This document shows, one piece after another, positions 6,731 to 14,375 of a DNA stretch of 21,188 nt (positions are counted from its first letter, which is position 1; each line of letters opens with the position of its first letter). The stretch lies in the NCBI GenBank assembly GCA_964425135.1, contig CAYRKW010000056.1:1-21188 (forward strand), read 5' to 3'. A program made the position numbers and the translations under genes. Under the pieces are notes generated by a model. That model saw only the letters and a program-made list of their open reading frames with translations. It was not told the origin of the DNA and did no database searches. This stretch comes from CAYLLD01 sp964425135 (GTDB lineage Bacteria > Pseudomonadota > Alphaproteobacteria > Rhodobacterales > Rhodobacteraceae).

Positions 6731-7455
6731 AGCGCAGGCACACCAAGTTGCTGGTGGATCGCGTTCACCTCGCTCTTGGACACGCCCAAAGCAGTGGCAA
6801 ACTCATGCAAATATTGCGCCTCTTTCTGGTTATCCAGATCGATGCCCAGAACCGACATCATATAGACCTGCTGCTCAGAGCCGCGCGGCACTTCTGAGGC
6901 CAGTTTGTTCACATCAACCGGCGATGACAGCTCGTTTTGCACAAACTGCATCTCTTCACGGCTGACATCCCCAAGGTTCTTCAACAGCTTGTCTTTCTCG
7001 CCCTGATCGATCTGACCATCTGATTTTGCCGCCTGGATCATCGCCTTGAGCATAACGCCGGCTTTGTCCTCTTCATCCTGCGTCGGCGCAACCTCCGGCT
7101 CGCCAAAACGATCAAATGTCTGGTTGAGCTTGTCGCCAAAAGACCCGCCGCTTGGCGCACCGGCCTTCGCTCCTGTCAGCCCTTCAATAAGACCGCCCAA
7201 GCCGCCCATGGAGCCCGCATTGCCGCCCGCCTTGCCGCCAAGGATCGAGCCCATCAGATCTTCGAGACCTGTGCCGCTGCCACCGCGGGACGCGCCGCCC
7301 GCATTACCCGGCGAATATGTATCCCCAAAAATGCCGCCGCCGCCCGAACCGCGCCGCGTTCCGGCTGATGCCCGGCCCGGATTGACCATCTTGCCAACGC
7401 CTTTTGCGACAGCAACACCGATGGCGACCTTCGCGAGAGTTTTCATAAGAGACAT
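6721..7455 (-). CDS. DUF533 / TerB-like protein
   Basis: This 244-residue protein has three parts: a short N-terminal hydrophobic segment (LAKVAIGVAVAKGVG), a long Gly/Ser-rich linker (about 25-110), and a C-terminal helical TerB-like domain (about 120-244) with AAKSDGQIDQGEKDKLL, the acidic loop typical of the fold. YebE-type DUF533 proteins share this plan; their biochemical role is not established. The ATG at 7455 is chosen because an AAGGTGGG site lies eight bases upstream. The in-frame ATG at 7473 would put that site inside the coding sequence. It is the only gene in its transcript unless the upstream amidohydrolase reads through. The tail overlaps the convergent SDR gene by 10 bases. 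Confidence 0.85.
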   Translation of the reverse strand: MSLMKTLAKVAIGVAVAKGVGKMVNPGRASAGTRRGSGGGGIFGDTYSPGNAGGASRGGSGTGLEDLMGSILGGKAGGNAGSMGGLGGLIEGLTGAKAGAPSGGSFGDKLNQTFDRFGEPEVAPTQDEEDKAGVMLKAMIQAAKSDGQIDQGEKDKLLKNLGDVSREEMQFVQNELSSPVDVNKLASEVPRGSEQQVYMMSVLGIDLDNQKEAQYLHEFATALGVSKSEVNAIHQQLGVPALYS

Positions 7456-7779
7456 ATGTAATCCCACCTTCATGAATGATTGATTCCCCCTAACATGGGG
7501 GTCTTGGCGCAGAACGCAACGTGAAAACTTGCATGCTACTGGGAATTTTATTTCGCTTTTCCCATATTTATCGGGGGCAAAAACTTTCTATATTTTGGTT
7601 CACCGCGAGGGTGCGTAAAGAGTTCTTTGGTGCGAGGCGGGGTGGGGTTTCCCGTGCCGTAAGAACCATCGCTATTGTGTTGCGATCTGGGGGGGTCGCA
7701 ATGAAATTCGTGTGTGAGGGGCAGGTGAGCGATCACCTGCCCACCTCCCGTTTGGCGCGCTTTAGGAAGTGCCGCGATC
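7456..7779. other. Non-coding stretch upstream of the DUF533 gene
   Basis: It holds three inverted repeats and no convincing gene. CCCCC-TAACAT-GGGGG (7486-7501) would form in the leader of the DUF533 mRNA. TTGCGA/TCGCAA (7680-7685 with 7696-7701) is a weak stem, and the third is the hairpin at 7719-7742. AT-rich bases at 7545-7600 are the likely promoter zone for the minus-strand gene, but I could not fix -35 and -10 boxes. Confidence 0.5.
7719..7742 (-). terminator. Hairpin after the amidohydrolase gene
   Basis: A perfect 10-bp stem (7719-7728 GGGCAGGTGA with 7733-7742) closes on a four-base loop, about 37 bases after the minus-strand stop. No T-run follows on the minus strand, so it may be a weak terminator or a 3'-end stabiliser. 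Confidence 0.5.
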
Positions 7780-9495
7780 TCACACCGGCTCGACAAGTTC
7801 TGTGAAAGGGTGATCCTCTGGAAAGAACTTGCGCAACCGTTGGAACGATGCGCCGCCGCGATCCAGACCCAAAAAGCGCAATGCATTGTCGCGCTGAATA
7901 TCCGTGAGCCTTTCCTTCAACCCCATCGCCTCTAACGCTTCTTCAGAGCGTGTCAGATACGGCTCGTGGTCCGGCAAGCGCCCGATCATGGTGAAATCCG
8001 TCCCGAACATCAGCCGGTCCGCAAGCACATTACCCGGTGTTGCGAGGATCTCTTCAAACTTGCCTTTGATCATATCGAAGAGCTTTAGATCAGGACGCAT
8101 GAACTCCATCCGGTGTCCGAAATCGAAATAGAGGTTGGGCTGGCTCCGGGCAATTTCTTCAGCGATATTATCCCAGTCCCGCGCCTTGCTGCTAAAGTCC
8201 TTGGTCTCTTCAAACCCGCCGAAATGCGCGAGATTGATCCGTAGGTTCGGATACTCCTCCAGCACCTGCTCCCAGAACACGGGCGAGGCGTTCTCGCCCG
8301 CATTTGGGCTCGCTTCAACGGAATCATTCGCATGCGCTTTGATCGGGACATCATTGTCGTTGCACCACTGATAAAGCGCCCGCAATTCCACATCGAGCGC
8401 AGCGCCGCCGCCCTTTGGCGCACGAATCTTAGGAAATCTCGCATTCTCATTGCCGATCGCGCGAAAACCCATGGGCGGATAGAGTTTCACACCGGCAAAC
8501 CCGTATTGCTCGATCGCCTGTTGCACCAGCGACAGCGCCGCGCCGCCTCTGCCATCGTCGCGCTCAAGCGCTGCGCGAAGCGGGCAGAAGGGGACGAAAT
8601 TCAGGATTGCCATATCTTTATCGATCCGTGCGATCTGCGACATGACCCGCACCTGCCAGAGCCGCGAAGCGCCATTATCTTCCTCGCTGATCCCGTCATC
8701 CTCAATCCCCAGCCAGCGATCCATATCCACCAGCGACGGCGAGACAATCTTGATTTCAGATGCGCCGGGGCGTGAATAGAGGTGCTTGTATTCCGCCAGT
8801 ATGTCTGCGCGATTGCGGGTCACGAGGCCAAACCAGCGCAAATACTGCGCGAGTGTCGAGCGTCTGATGTACGTGTCGAGAACCGGTTCGCTGCCCGCTT
8901 TATCCGCGAGACTGCGAACCTGACTGCGGGCATAGATATTGCGTGCGAAAACGACACCGCGATTTTCGGCCCGATCTGCCGAGAACGATTTCGCAAAGCT
9001 CCCCGTTGCTGTGCCGAACTCGGCTTCAAGCTGGTCAATCAACGGATCGCTCGCGCTTTGCTTTGCATCAAAAGTCGTAATACCAAACTGCCCCGCCCGT
9101 TGCTCGCGCCGATAATATCGCGCGATCCCGGCGGCTACGCGCGCCTCGTCATCGGCCAGAACCGAAATCAGATTCGGTTGCGGCGTGGTGCCGCCCAGGG
9201 CCTGAAACTCTTCGCGCGCATCCTTGGTTCGGATCGTGGCGATATCCACCAGCAAATCGCCAAGCGCCACAAGCACCGCGCGCGCCAGTCCCGCTTGCAA
9301 TCCGACGAAAACCTGAATGGCAAACTGCGCGGCTGGCACGTCGAGCGCATTGAAAATATGCGCATGAATATCGACCGCGCCTTCTGCGAAAGCCAACCGC
9401 TCAAAGGTCAGCAGCTCCCGCAATTCACACCCCGCCACGCCCAAGGCCGCTGCCGCGACAGTGCTGTTCAAAAACCCGCGTCTTGTCATCTGCAT
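7780..9495 (-). CDS. Tat-exported amidohydrolase-family protein (putative lipoprotein)
   Basis: This 571-residue protein starts MQMTRRGFLNSTVAAAALG, a twin-arginine signal, followed by VAGC with C23 in lipobox position. It may be folded before export and then lipid-anchored. The metal-site residues of the amidohydrolase superfamily are present: H44 and H46 in VDIHAHIFN, H388 in IKAHANDS, H424 in NLAHFGGF and D500 in MFGTDF. K337 in GVKLYPPMGF could be a bridging residue. This pattern fits the Amidohydro_2 group, which includes hydrolases and decarboxylases; the substrate is unknown. The protein is longer than typical members because of an insert region (about 60-270). The start is supported by GAGGGGGG six bases before the ATG. 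It stands alone, divergent from dnaK. Confidence 0.88.
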   Translation of the reverse strand: MQMTRRGFLNSTVAAAALGVAGCELRELLTFERLAFAEGAVDIHAHIFNALDVPAAQFAIQVFVGLQAGLARAVLVALGDLLVDIATIRTKDAREEFQALGGTTPQPNLISVLADDEARVAAGIARYYRREQRAGQFGITTFDAKQSASDPLIDQLEAEFGTATGSFAKSFSADRAENRGVVFARNIYARSQVRSLADKAGSEPVLDTYIRRSTLAQYLRWFGLVTRNRADILAEYKHLYSRPGASEIKIVSPSLVDMDRWLGIEDDGISEEDNGASRLWQVRVMSQIARIDKDMAILNFVPFCPLRAALERDDGRGGAALSLVQQAIEQYGFAGVKLYPPMGFRAIGNENARFPKIRAPKGGGAALDVELRALYQWCNDNDVPIKAHANDSVEASPNAGENASPVFWEQVLEEYPNLRINLAHFGGFEETKDFSSKARDWDNIAEEIARSQPNLYFDFGHRMEFMRPDLKLFDMIKGKFEEILATPGNVLADRLMFGTDFTMIGRLPDHEPYLTRSEEALEAMGLKERLTDIQRDNALRFLGLDRGGASFQRLRKFFPEDHPFTELVEPV

Positions 9496-9632
9496 TTTGA
9501 TCCCCCCTCAATGCCTCAAATCAATGGAGATCAGACTACGCAATTTTTTCGTAAAATCAAAAGTTGCGGGTTTTTATGCACATGCGCACGCTGGTGGCTT
9601 TGGTCCAGCAAAGACAGGCAAAAGCGTGCAAC

Positions 9633-9684
9633 TGTGCATCCGACTGCGTATCGTTTGTGCATAGACTGTGCATGGGTTGTGCAT
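9633..9684 (+). repeat. Cluster of four TGTGCAT direct repeats
   Basis: Heptamers start at 9633, 9656, 9667 and 9678. The spacings are 23, 11 and 11 bases, close to one or two helical turns, so all four lie on nearly one DNA face. Inverse copies occur at 9576-9582 and 9824-9830. This looks like a protein-binding array; the protein is unknown. Confidence 0.5.
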
Positions 9685-9765
9685 CGGGTAAATTGCTTGA
9701 AATGACAGGTCTTGAGGGCGCTGCAACGGCGCGGAAAATAATTCAAAAACCTGTGATCGCAGTGG

Positions 9766-9794
9766 TTGAACCCCGAATTGGCGATCCTTATATA
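9766..9794 (+). promoter_or_regulatory. Probable dnaK promoter (TTGAAC-N17-TATATA)
   Basis: TTGAAC at 9766-9771 and TATATA at 9789-9794 are 17 bases apart, which gives a leader of about 110 bases before the dnaK ATG. The -10 context CCTTATATA also resembles alphaproteobacterial RpoH promoters, so it may be read by the housekeeping or the heat-shock sigma factor. Confidence 0.6.
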
Positions 9795-9912
9795 CCGCTC
9801 GAACCACTGCCCGCCCTGGGTAAATGCACATCGTTTAACTTATGAAAAAAGGGTGCAATATCAGTCGCCTAATGGGTCTGAAACCGCGCACCGCTGAGAA
9901 GGAAGCTAGGAC

Positions 9913-11832
9913 ATGGCAAAAGTAATTGGCATTGATTTGGGAACCACCAACTCCTGCGTTGCGATCATGGATGGAACGCAAGCCCGCGTGATCGAAAACG
10001 CCGAAGGCGCCCGCACCACCCCCTCCATCGTCGGTTTCACCGACGACGAACGCCTCGTCGGCCAAGCCGCCAAACGCCAAGCTGTCACCAACCCGGACAA
10101 CACGCTTTTTGCCGTAAAACGCCTGATCGGACGCCGTATCGACGATCCAATGGTCAAGAAAGACCAGAAGATGGTACCATATAACATCGTCGATGGTGGC
10201 AATGGCGATGCGTGGGTTGAGGCGCAGGGCGAGAAATACTCCCCAAGTCAGGTCTCGGCTTTCATTCTGCAAAAGATGAAAGAAACCGCCGAAGGTTATC
10301 TGGGTGAGAGCGTGTCGCAAGCCGTTATCACGGTGCCTGCTTATTTCAACGACGCCCAGCGTCAGGCGACCAAGGACGCGGGCAAGATCGCCGGTCTCGA
10401 AGTTCTGCGGATCATCAACGAACCGACAGCCGCCGCGCTCGCCTATGGTTTGGAGAAATCCGGCAACCGCACCATCGCGGTTTATGACCTTGGGGGCGGT
10501 ACATTCGATATCTCGATCCTTGAGATCGATGACGGCCTCTTCGAAGTGAAATCCACCAACGGTGACACCTTCCTTGGCGGTGAAGACTTCGACATGCGCA
10601 TCGTCGAATATCTCGCGTCCGAGTTCAAAAAGGAAAACGGCGTCGATCTGTCGAAAGACAAGATGGCGCTCCAGCGCCTTAAGGAAGCGGCAGAGAAAGC
10701 CAAGATCGAGCTGTCCTCTTCGACCCAGACCGAGATCAACCAGCCGTTCATCTCGATGGACCCGAAAACCAGCCAGCCGCTGCACCTCGTGCTCAAGCTG
10801 ACCCGCGCCAAGCTCGAAAGCCTTGTCGGCGATTTGATCACCAAATCGATGAAACCTTGTGCAGCTGCGCTCAAAGATGCTGGCCTGTCGAAAGGCGATA
10901 TTGACGAGATCGTTCTTGTGGGCGGTATGACCCGCATGCCCAAAGTGATCGAGGAAGTGTCCAAGTTCTTTGGAAAAGAGCCGCATAAGGGCGTGAACCC
11001 TGATGAGGTTGTGGCCATGGGTGCCGCCATTCAGGCCGGTGTTTTGCAGGGCGATGTGAAGGACGTTGTTCTTCTCGACGTCACACCGCTCAGCCTTGGT
11101 ATCGAAACGCTTGGCGGCGTGTTCACCCGTCTGATCGACCGGAACACGACGATCCCGACCAAGAAGAGTCAGATTTTCTCCACCGCCGAGGACAACCAGA
11201 ACGCTGTGACGATCCGTGTGTTCCAGGGCGAGCGCGAGATGGCCAATGACAACAAGATCCTGGGCCAGTTCAATCTGGAGAATATCCCGCCTGCGCCGCG
11301 CGGCATGCCTCAGATCGAGGTGACGTTCGATATCGACGCCAACGGCATCGTGTCGGTTTCTGCGAAGGACAAAGGCACCAACAAAGAGCAAACCATCACC
11401 ATCCAGGCTTCCGGTGGTCTTTCGGATGACGACATTGACCAGATGGTCCGTGACGCCGAGGAGAATGCCGAGGCGGATAAGGAGCGTCGCGAGTTGGTCG
11501 AGGCCAAGAACCAGGCCGAAAGCCTCATCCACGGCACCGAAAAGTCTGTCGAAGAGCATGGCGATAAGGTTGATGATGCGACCAAAGGCAAGATCGACGA
11601 CGCGATTGTCGCGCTCAAAGAGGTGCTCGAAGAGGAAGATGTCAGCGACATCAAAGAGCGCACGCAAGAGCTGACCGAAGCGGCGATGAAACTTGGCGAG
11701 GCTATCTACGCAGCGCAGGCCGAAGACGCCGGTGACGCGCCGATGGATGCCGAAGAAGAGGTCGCAGGCGTGGACGAAGACATCGTTGATGCCGATTTCG
11801 AAGACCTTGGCGAAGACGACAAAAAAGCCTGA
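9913..11832 (+). CDS. dnaK: Molecular chaperone DnaK (Hsp70)
   Basis: This 639-residue protein is full length for the family. The ATPase domain shows GIDLGTTNS (6-14), the AVKRLIGRR segment, DLGGGTFDIS and the VGGMTRMP segment. The linker and substrate-binding domain begin at DVTPLSLGIETLGG. The lid and an acidic tail ending EDLGEDDKKA follow. DnaK binds exposed hydrophobic segments of client proteins in the cytosol, driven by ATP and stimulated by DnaJ and GrpE. The start ATG follows an AAGGAAG site and MAKVIGIDLG is the canonical N-terminus. dnaJ lies 66 bases downstream, with a stable hairpin between. Codon use looks like that of a well expressed gene. GrpE is not in the window. Confidence 0.99.
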   Translation: MAKVIGIDLGTTNSCVAIMDGTQARVIENAEGARTTPSIVGFTDDERLVGQAAKRQAVTNPDNTLFAVKRLIGRRIDDPMVKKDQKMVPYNIVDGGNGDAWVEAQGEKYSPSQVSAFILQKMKETAEGYLGESVSQAVITVPAYFNDAQRQATKDAGKIAGLEVLRIINEPTAAALAYGLEKSGNRTIAVYDLGGGTFDISILEIDDGLFEVKSTNGDTFLGGEDFDMRIVEYLASEFKKENGVDLSKDKMALQRLKEAAEKAKIELSSSTQTEINQPFISMDPKTSQPLHLVLKLTRAKLESLVGDLITKSMKPCAAALKDAGLSKGDIDEIVLVGGMTRMPKVIEEVSKFFGKEPHKGVNPDEVVAMGAAIQAGVLQGDVKDVVLLDVTPLSLGIETLGGVFTRLIDRNTTIPTKKSQIFSTAEDNQNAVTIRVFQGEREMANDNKILGQFNLENIPPAPRGMPQIEVTFDIDANGIVSVSAKDKGTNKEQTITIQASGGLSDDDIDQMVRDAEENAEADKERRELVEAKNQAESLIHGTEKSVEEHGDKVDDATKGKIDDAIVALKEVLEEEDVSDIKERTQELTEAAMKLGEAIYAAQAEDAGDAPMDAEEEVAGVDEDIVDADFEDLGEDDKKA

Positions 11833-11845
11833 TCGTAAGAGATAG

Positions 11846-11877
11846 TTGCGCAGGCCGGCAGCCGCTGGCCTGCGCAA
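11846..11877 (+). terminator. Intercistronic hairpin between dnaK and dnaJ
   Basis: A perfect 11-bp stem (11846-11856 TTGCGCAGGCC with 11867-11877) with a 10-base loop, and no T-tract. It probably lets only part of the transcription pass, or marks a processing/stability point, giving more DnaK than DnaJ. Confidence 0.6.
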
Positions 11878-11898
11878 TGGTTTGAGAGGGCCACCGAT

Positions 11899-13053
11899 AT
11901 GTCGAAACGCGATTACTACGAGACACTGGGCGTATCCAGTTCAGCCTCCGACGCTGAGTTGAAGAAAGCGTTTCGCAAAAAAGCGATGGAATTGCACCCT
12001 GACCGCAATCAGGACAATCCAGACGCGGAAACCCAGTTCAAAGAAGTAAACGAAGCCTATGACGTTCTGAAAGACGCAGAACGCAAAGCTGCCTACGACC
12101 GCTATGGCCATGCCGCATTTGAAGGCGGCACTGCGAGCGGTGCGGGCGCTGGGTTCCGTCCGCAGGGCGGCGACTTCAGTTCGGCCTTCTCTGACGTCTT
12201 CGACGATCTGTTTGGCGATTTTATGGGCGGCGGCGGCGGTCGCGGTCGCGGCGGACAGCAAAGCACCCGTGGCTCTGATCTGCGCTACAACATGCGCGTC
12301 ACCCTCGTGGAAGCCTTCGAGGGCAAGCAAGCCAATATCACCGTCCCCACCTCCGCCACCTGCGATAGCTGTAGTGGCACAGGCGCGGAAGGCGGCGCCG
12401 AGCCGATGACCTGCCCGACCTGCTCCGGCATGGGCAAGGTGCGCGCGCAGCAGGGCTTTTTCACCATCGAACGGACCTGCCCGACCTGTAACGGCCGCGG
12501 GCAAACCATCAAGAACCCTTGCGGATCCTGCGCAGGAGCGGGTCGCGTCAAAAAAGACCGCTCGCTCAACGTCAACATCCCGGCAGGCGTCGAAACCGGC
12601 ACCCGCATCCGGCTCGCTGGCGAAGGTGAAGCGGGCCTGCGCGGCGGGCCATCGGGCGATCTCTACATTTTTATCCACGTCGATGATCACCCGATATTCG
12701 AGCGCGACGGCAAGAACCTCTTCTGCCGCATCCCCATCACCATGAGCACCGCCGCGCTTGGCGGTGAGTTGGAAGCGCCAACCATCGACGGAGGCCGCAG
12801 CCGCGTCAAAGTGCCAGCGGGCGTGCAAACCGGCAAACAACTGCGCCTGCGCGGCAAAGGCATGCCGCCCCTGCGCGGCAGCGGCGACGGCGATCTATAC
12901 ATTGAGCTTGCGGTTGAAACGCCGATCAAACTGACCGCGCGCCAGAAGGAATTGCTCAAGGAATTTGAACAAATTGCCGAAGAGCAAAACAATCCAGACG
13001 GCGCGGATTTCTTCACCCGGGTGAAGAAATTCTGGGGTGGCTCGGGCAGTTAA
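11899..13053 (+). CDS. dnaJ: Co-chaperone DnaJ (Hsp40)
   Basis: This is a 384-residue type I Hsp40. Its J domain (about 1-70) carries HPD in ELHPDRNQDN, the motif that triggers DnaK ATP hydrolysis. A Gly/Phe-rich region (about 75-120) follows. The zinc domain has four CxxCxGxG-type repeats: CDSCSGTG, CPTCSGMG, CPTCNGRG and CGSCAGAG. The last shows Ala in place of the first Gly, a common variation. The C-terminal substrate-binding domains complete the protein. It delivers unfolded clients to DnaK in the cytosol. The ATG at 11899 follows a GAGAGGG site. The gene is co-transcribed with dnaK through the intercistronic hairpin and ends shortly before a terminator. Confidence 0.99.
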   Translation: MSKRDYYETLGVSSSASDAELKKAFRKKAMELHPDRNQDNPDAETQFKEVNEAYDVLKDAERKAAYDRYGHAAFEGGTASGAGAGFRPQGGDFSSAFSDVFDDLFGDFMGGGGGRGRGGQQSTRGSDLRYNMRVTLVEAFEGKQANITVPTSATCDSCSGTGAEGGAEPMTCPTCSGMGKVRAQQGFFTIERTCPTCNGRGQTIKNPCGSCAGAGRVKKDRSLNVNIPAGVETGTRIRLAGEGEAGLRGGPSGDLYIFIHVDDHPIFERDGKNLFCRIPITMSTAALGGELEAPTIDGGRSRVKVPAGVQTGKQLRLRGKGMPPLRGSGDGDLYIELAVETPIKLTARQKELLKEFEQIAEEQNNPDGADFFTRVKKFWGGSGS

Positions 13054-13062
13054 TTTTCCTTG

Positions 13063-13094
13063 ACCCGCCAGCCCGCTGGATGGGTTAAATTTTA
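13063..13094 (+). terminator. Terminator after dnaJ
   Basis: Hairpin with outer arms ACCC (13063-13066) and GGGT (13082-13085) and inner arms CCAG (13068-13071) and CTGG (13076-13079), followed by TAAATTTTA. It lies ten bases after the dnaJ stop. Confidence 0.55.
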
Positions 13095-13097
13095 ACC
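13083..13097. promoter_or_regulatory. Perfect palindrome GGTTAAA-T-TTTAACC
   Basis: A 15-base odd palindrome overlaps the end of the dnaJ terminator and lies just before the MFS exporter gene. It may be an operator for that exporter, but no regulator gene is next to it. Confidence 0.35.
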
Positions 13098-13168
13098 ATT
13101 GCGCCCAGCCCGGCGCGGTGACACCTTCACAGGTCCGCAATCCACCGCTGTCTGTGAGCCTCCGCCCC

Positions 13169-14350
13169 GTGCAACCCATCACACCTCCGACCCGCGCAAC
13201 GCTCATATTGCTCACCGGCGTGACGGTGTTGACGCTCAATATGTTCCTGCCGTCGCTCACCCGTATCGCCGCAGATTTCGGCGTCGATTATGCAATGGCA
13301 AGCTTCGCTGTCGCCGGATATCTCGCCATCACCGCTGTGATCAACCTCATTGCCGGACCACTCTCCGACCGGTACGGGCGACGGCCCGTCGTTCTTGGTG
13401 CATTGGTGATTTATCTCTTTGCATCAATAGGTTGCGCGTTTTCTAGTAACATCTGGATGTTCCTGATTTGCCGCATGTTCCAAGCCGCGATCGCCGCAGG
13501 GGCCACGATCTCCATGGCGATTGTCCGCGACACACGCACGCGCGAAGACGCAGCGAGCGAGCTTGGCTATATCGCCATGGCCATGGCGCTCGCGCCCATG
13601 ATTGGCCCGATGATCGGCGGTGTGATCGACACATTTTTTGGCTGGCGCTTCATCTTCTACCTCTACACCGCCTGCGGCCTCGCATTGCTTGTGCTGTGCT
13701 GGTTCGATTTGGGAGAGACACAGAGCAGAGCAGCAGGACCATCCAGCGCCCGCGCCAAATCACCGGCACTTGTCCTTGATCCAAGATTTCTCGCCTACGC
13801 GCTCTGCACTGCGTTTTCAACTGGCGCATTTTTCATTTTCATCACCGGCGCACCACTTATCGCCAGCGTGAACTTCGGCTTCAACGCGACCCAGATCGGT
13901 CTGCTGGTCGGCAGTATCACCGGCGGTTTCATGTGCGGATCATTTGTCGCCGGACGGTTCGCCAGTTCATACCCTTTGCCGCAGGTGCTGGTCTTCGGAC
14001 GCCTGATCGCCTGCACCGCATTGCTCTTTGGTCTCACAACCCTCGCGCTCGGAGCAGCCTCACCTTATCTGGTGTTCGGCTGCATCGTCTTTGTCGGCTT
14101 TTCCAACGGGCTCACCATGCCAAGCAGCAATTCGGGTGCAATCTCCGTCCGCCCTGAGGCAACCGGCTGGGCCTCCGGTCTCAACGCGGCGATCAACGTC
14201 CTTATTGGCGCTATCCTGATCTCGATTTCAGGCTATGTACTGGACGCCAGCGCCAGCCCCGCTACGCTGCTCACGCTCATGTTGATCTCAGCGCTCAGCG
14301 CGCTCAGCGCCGCGATCTGGGCGAAGATGCAGGAGCAGAAAGCCCCCTGA
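13169..14350 (+). CDS. MFS multidrug exporter, Bcr/CflA-type
   Basis: This inner-membrane transporter has about 12 hydrophobic helices and the MFS loop motif GPLSDRYGRRP between helices 2 and 3. TLNMFLPSL in helix 1 and the MALAPMIGPMIGG segment fit the drug:proton antiporter families such as Bcr/CflA. Its substrate is unknown; homologues expel drugs, sulfonamides or cysteine-like compounds. The start is uncertain. The GTG at 13169 gives an eight-residue lead before helix 1; the GTG at 13118 would add 17 residues. No ribosome binding site is clear at either, and the first ATG (13241) would cut helix 1. It ends 25 bases from the convergent acs gene. Confidence 0.88.
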   Translation: MQPITPPTRATLILLTGVTVLTLNMFLPSLTRIAADFGVDYAMASFAVAGYLAITAVINLIAGPLSDRYGRRPVVLGALVIYLFASIGCAFSSNIWMFLICRMFQAAIAAGATISMAIVRDTRTREDAASELGYIAMAMALAPMIGPMIGGVIDTFFGWRFIFYLYTACGLALLVLCWFDLGETQSRAAGPSSARAKSPALVLDPRFLAYALCTAFSTGAFFIFITGAPLIASVNFGFNATQIGLLVGSITGGFMCGSFVAGRFASSYPLPQVLVFGRLIACTALLFGLTTLALGAASPYLVFGCIVFVGFSNGLTMPSSNSGAISVRPEATGWASGLNAAINVLIGAILISISGYVLDASASPATLLTLMLISALSALSAAIWAKMQEQKAP

Positions 14351-14355
14351 CGCAC

Positions 14356-14373
14356 GCGCGCAAGGAGGCGCGC
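14356..14373. terminator. Small GC hairpin between the MFS gene and acs
   Basis: GCGCGC (14356-14361) pairs with 14368-14373 around AAGGAG in the 25-base gap between two convergent genes. It could serve both directions, but there is no T-tract and the stem is short. Confidence 0.3.
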
Positions 14374-14375
14374 CA

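Larger units (their letters stand above)
9496..9912. promoter_or_regulatory. Control region between the amidohydrolase gene and dnaK
   Basis: A 417-base divergent region without a convincing gene. It contains an AT-rich block (9540-9576), a DnaA-box match TTATGCACA at 9574-9582, four direct TGTGCAT heptamers (9633, 9656, 9667, 9678), an inverted ATGCACA at 9824-9830, and a good promoter at 9766-9794. CTTGAAA at 9697-9703 looks like a heat-shock -35 box but lacks a matching -10. Confidence 0.6.

Noticed and set aside
7591..7612. Possible third copy of the intergenic repeat (TTTTGGTTCACC)
   Set aside because: Only the short TTTGGTTC core matches; the ATATCCCGCC part and AGCGCAAA tail are missing.
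7701..7805. Short plus-strand ORF starting MKFVCEG between the amidohydrolase and DUF533 genes
   Set aside because: It reads through the hairpin and into the 3' end of the opposite gene, with no ribosome binding site or family features.
8782..9705. 307-codon plus-strand frame opposite the amidohydrolase start and control region
   Set aside because: It is mostly the antisense of a well supported gene, with no family features, and runs through the heptamer cluster.
9540..9830. Chromosomal replication origin suggested by AT-rich DNA and DnaA-box-like sites
   Set aside because: Only one full DnaA-box match, no origin-linked genes nearby, and a chaperone operon as the obvious downstream target; kept only as a binding-site cluster.
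9835..11877. 680-codon open frame on the minus strand covering all of dnaK
   Set aside because: Antisense to a certain gene. Long antisense frames over dnaK are a familiar by-product of its codon bias in GC-rich genomes. The protein has no recognisable domain and no ribosome binding site.
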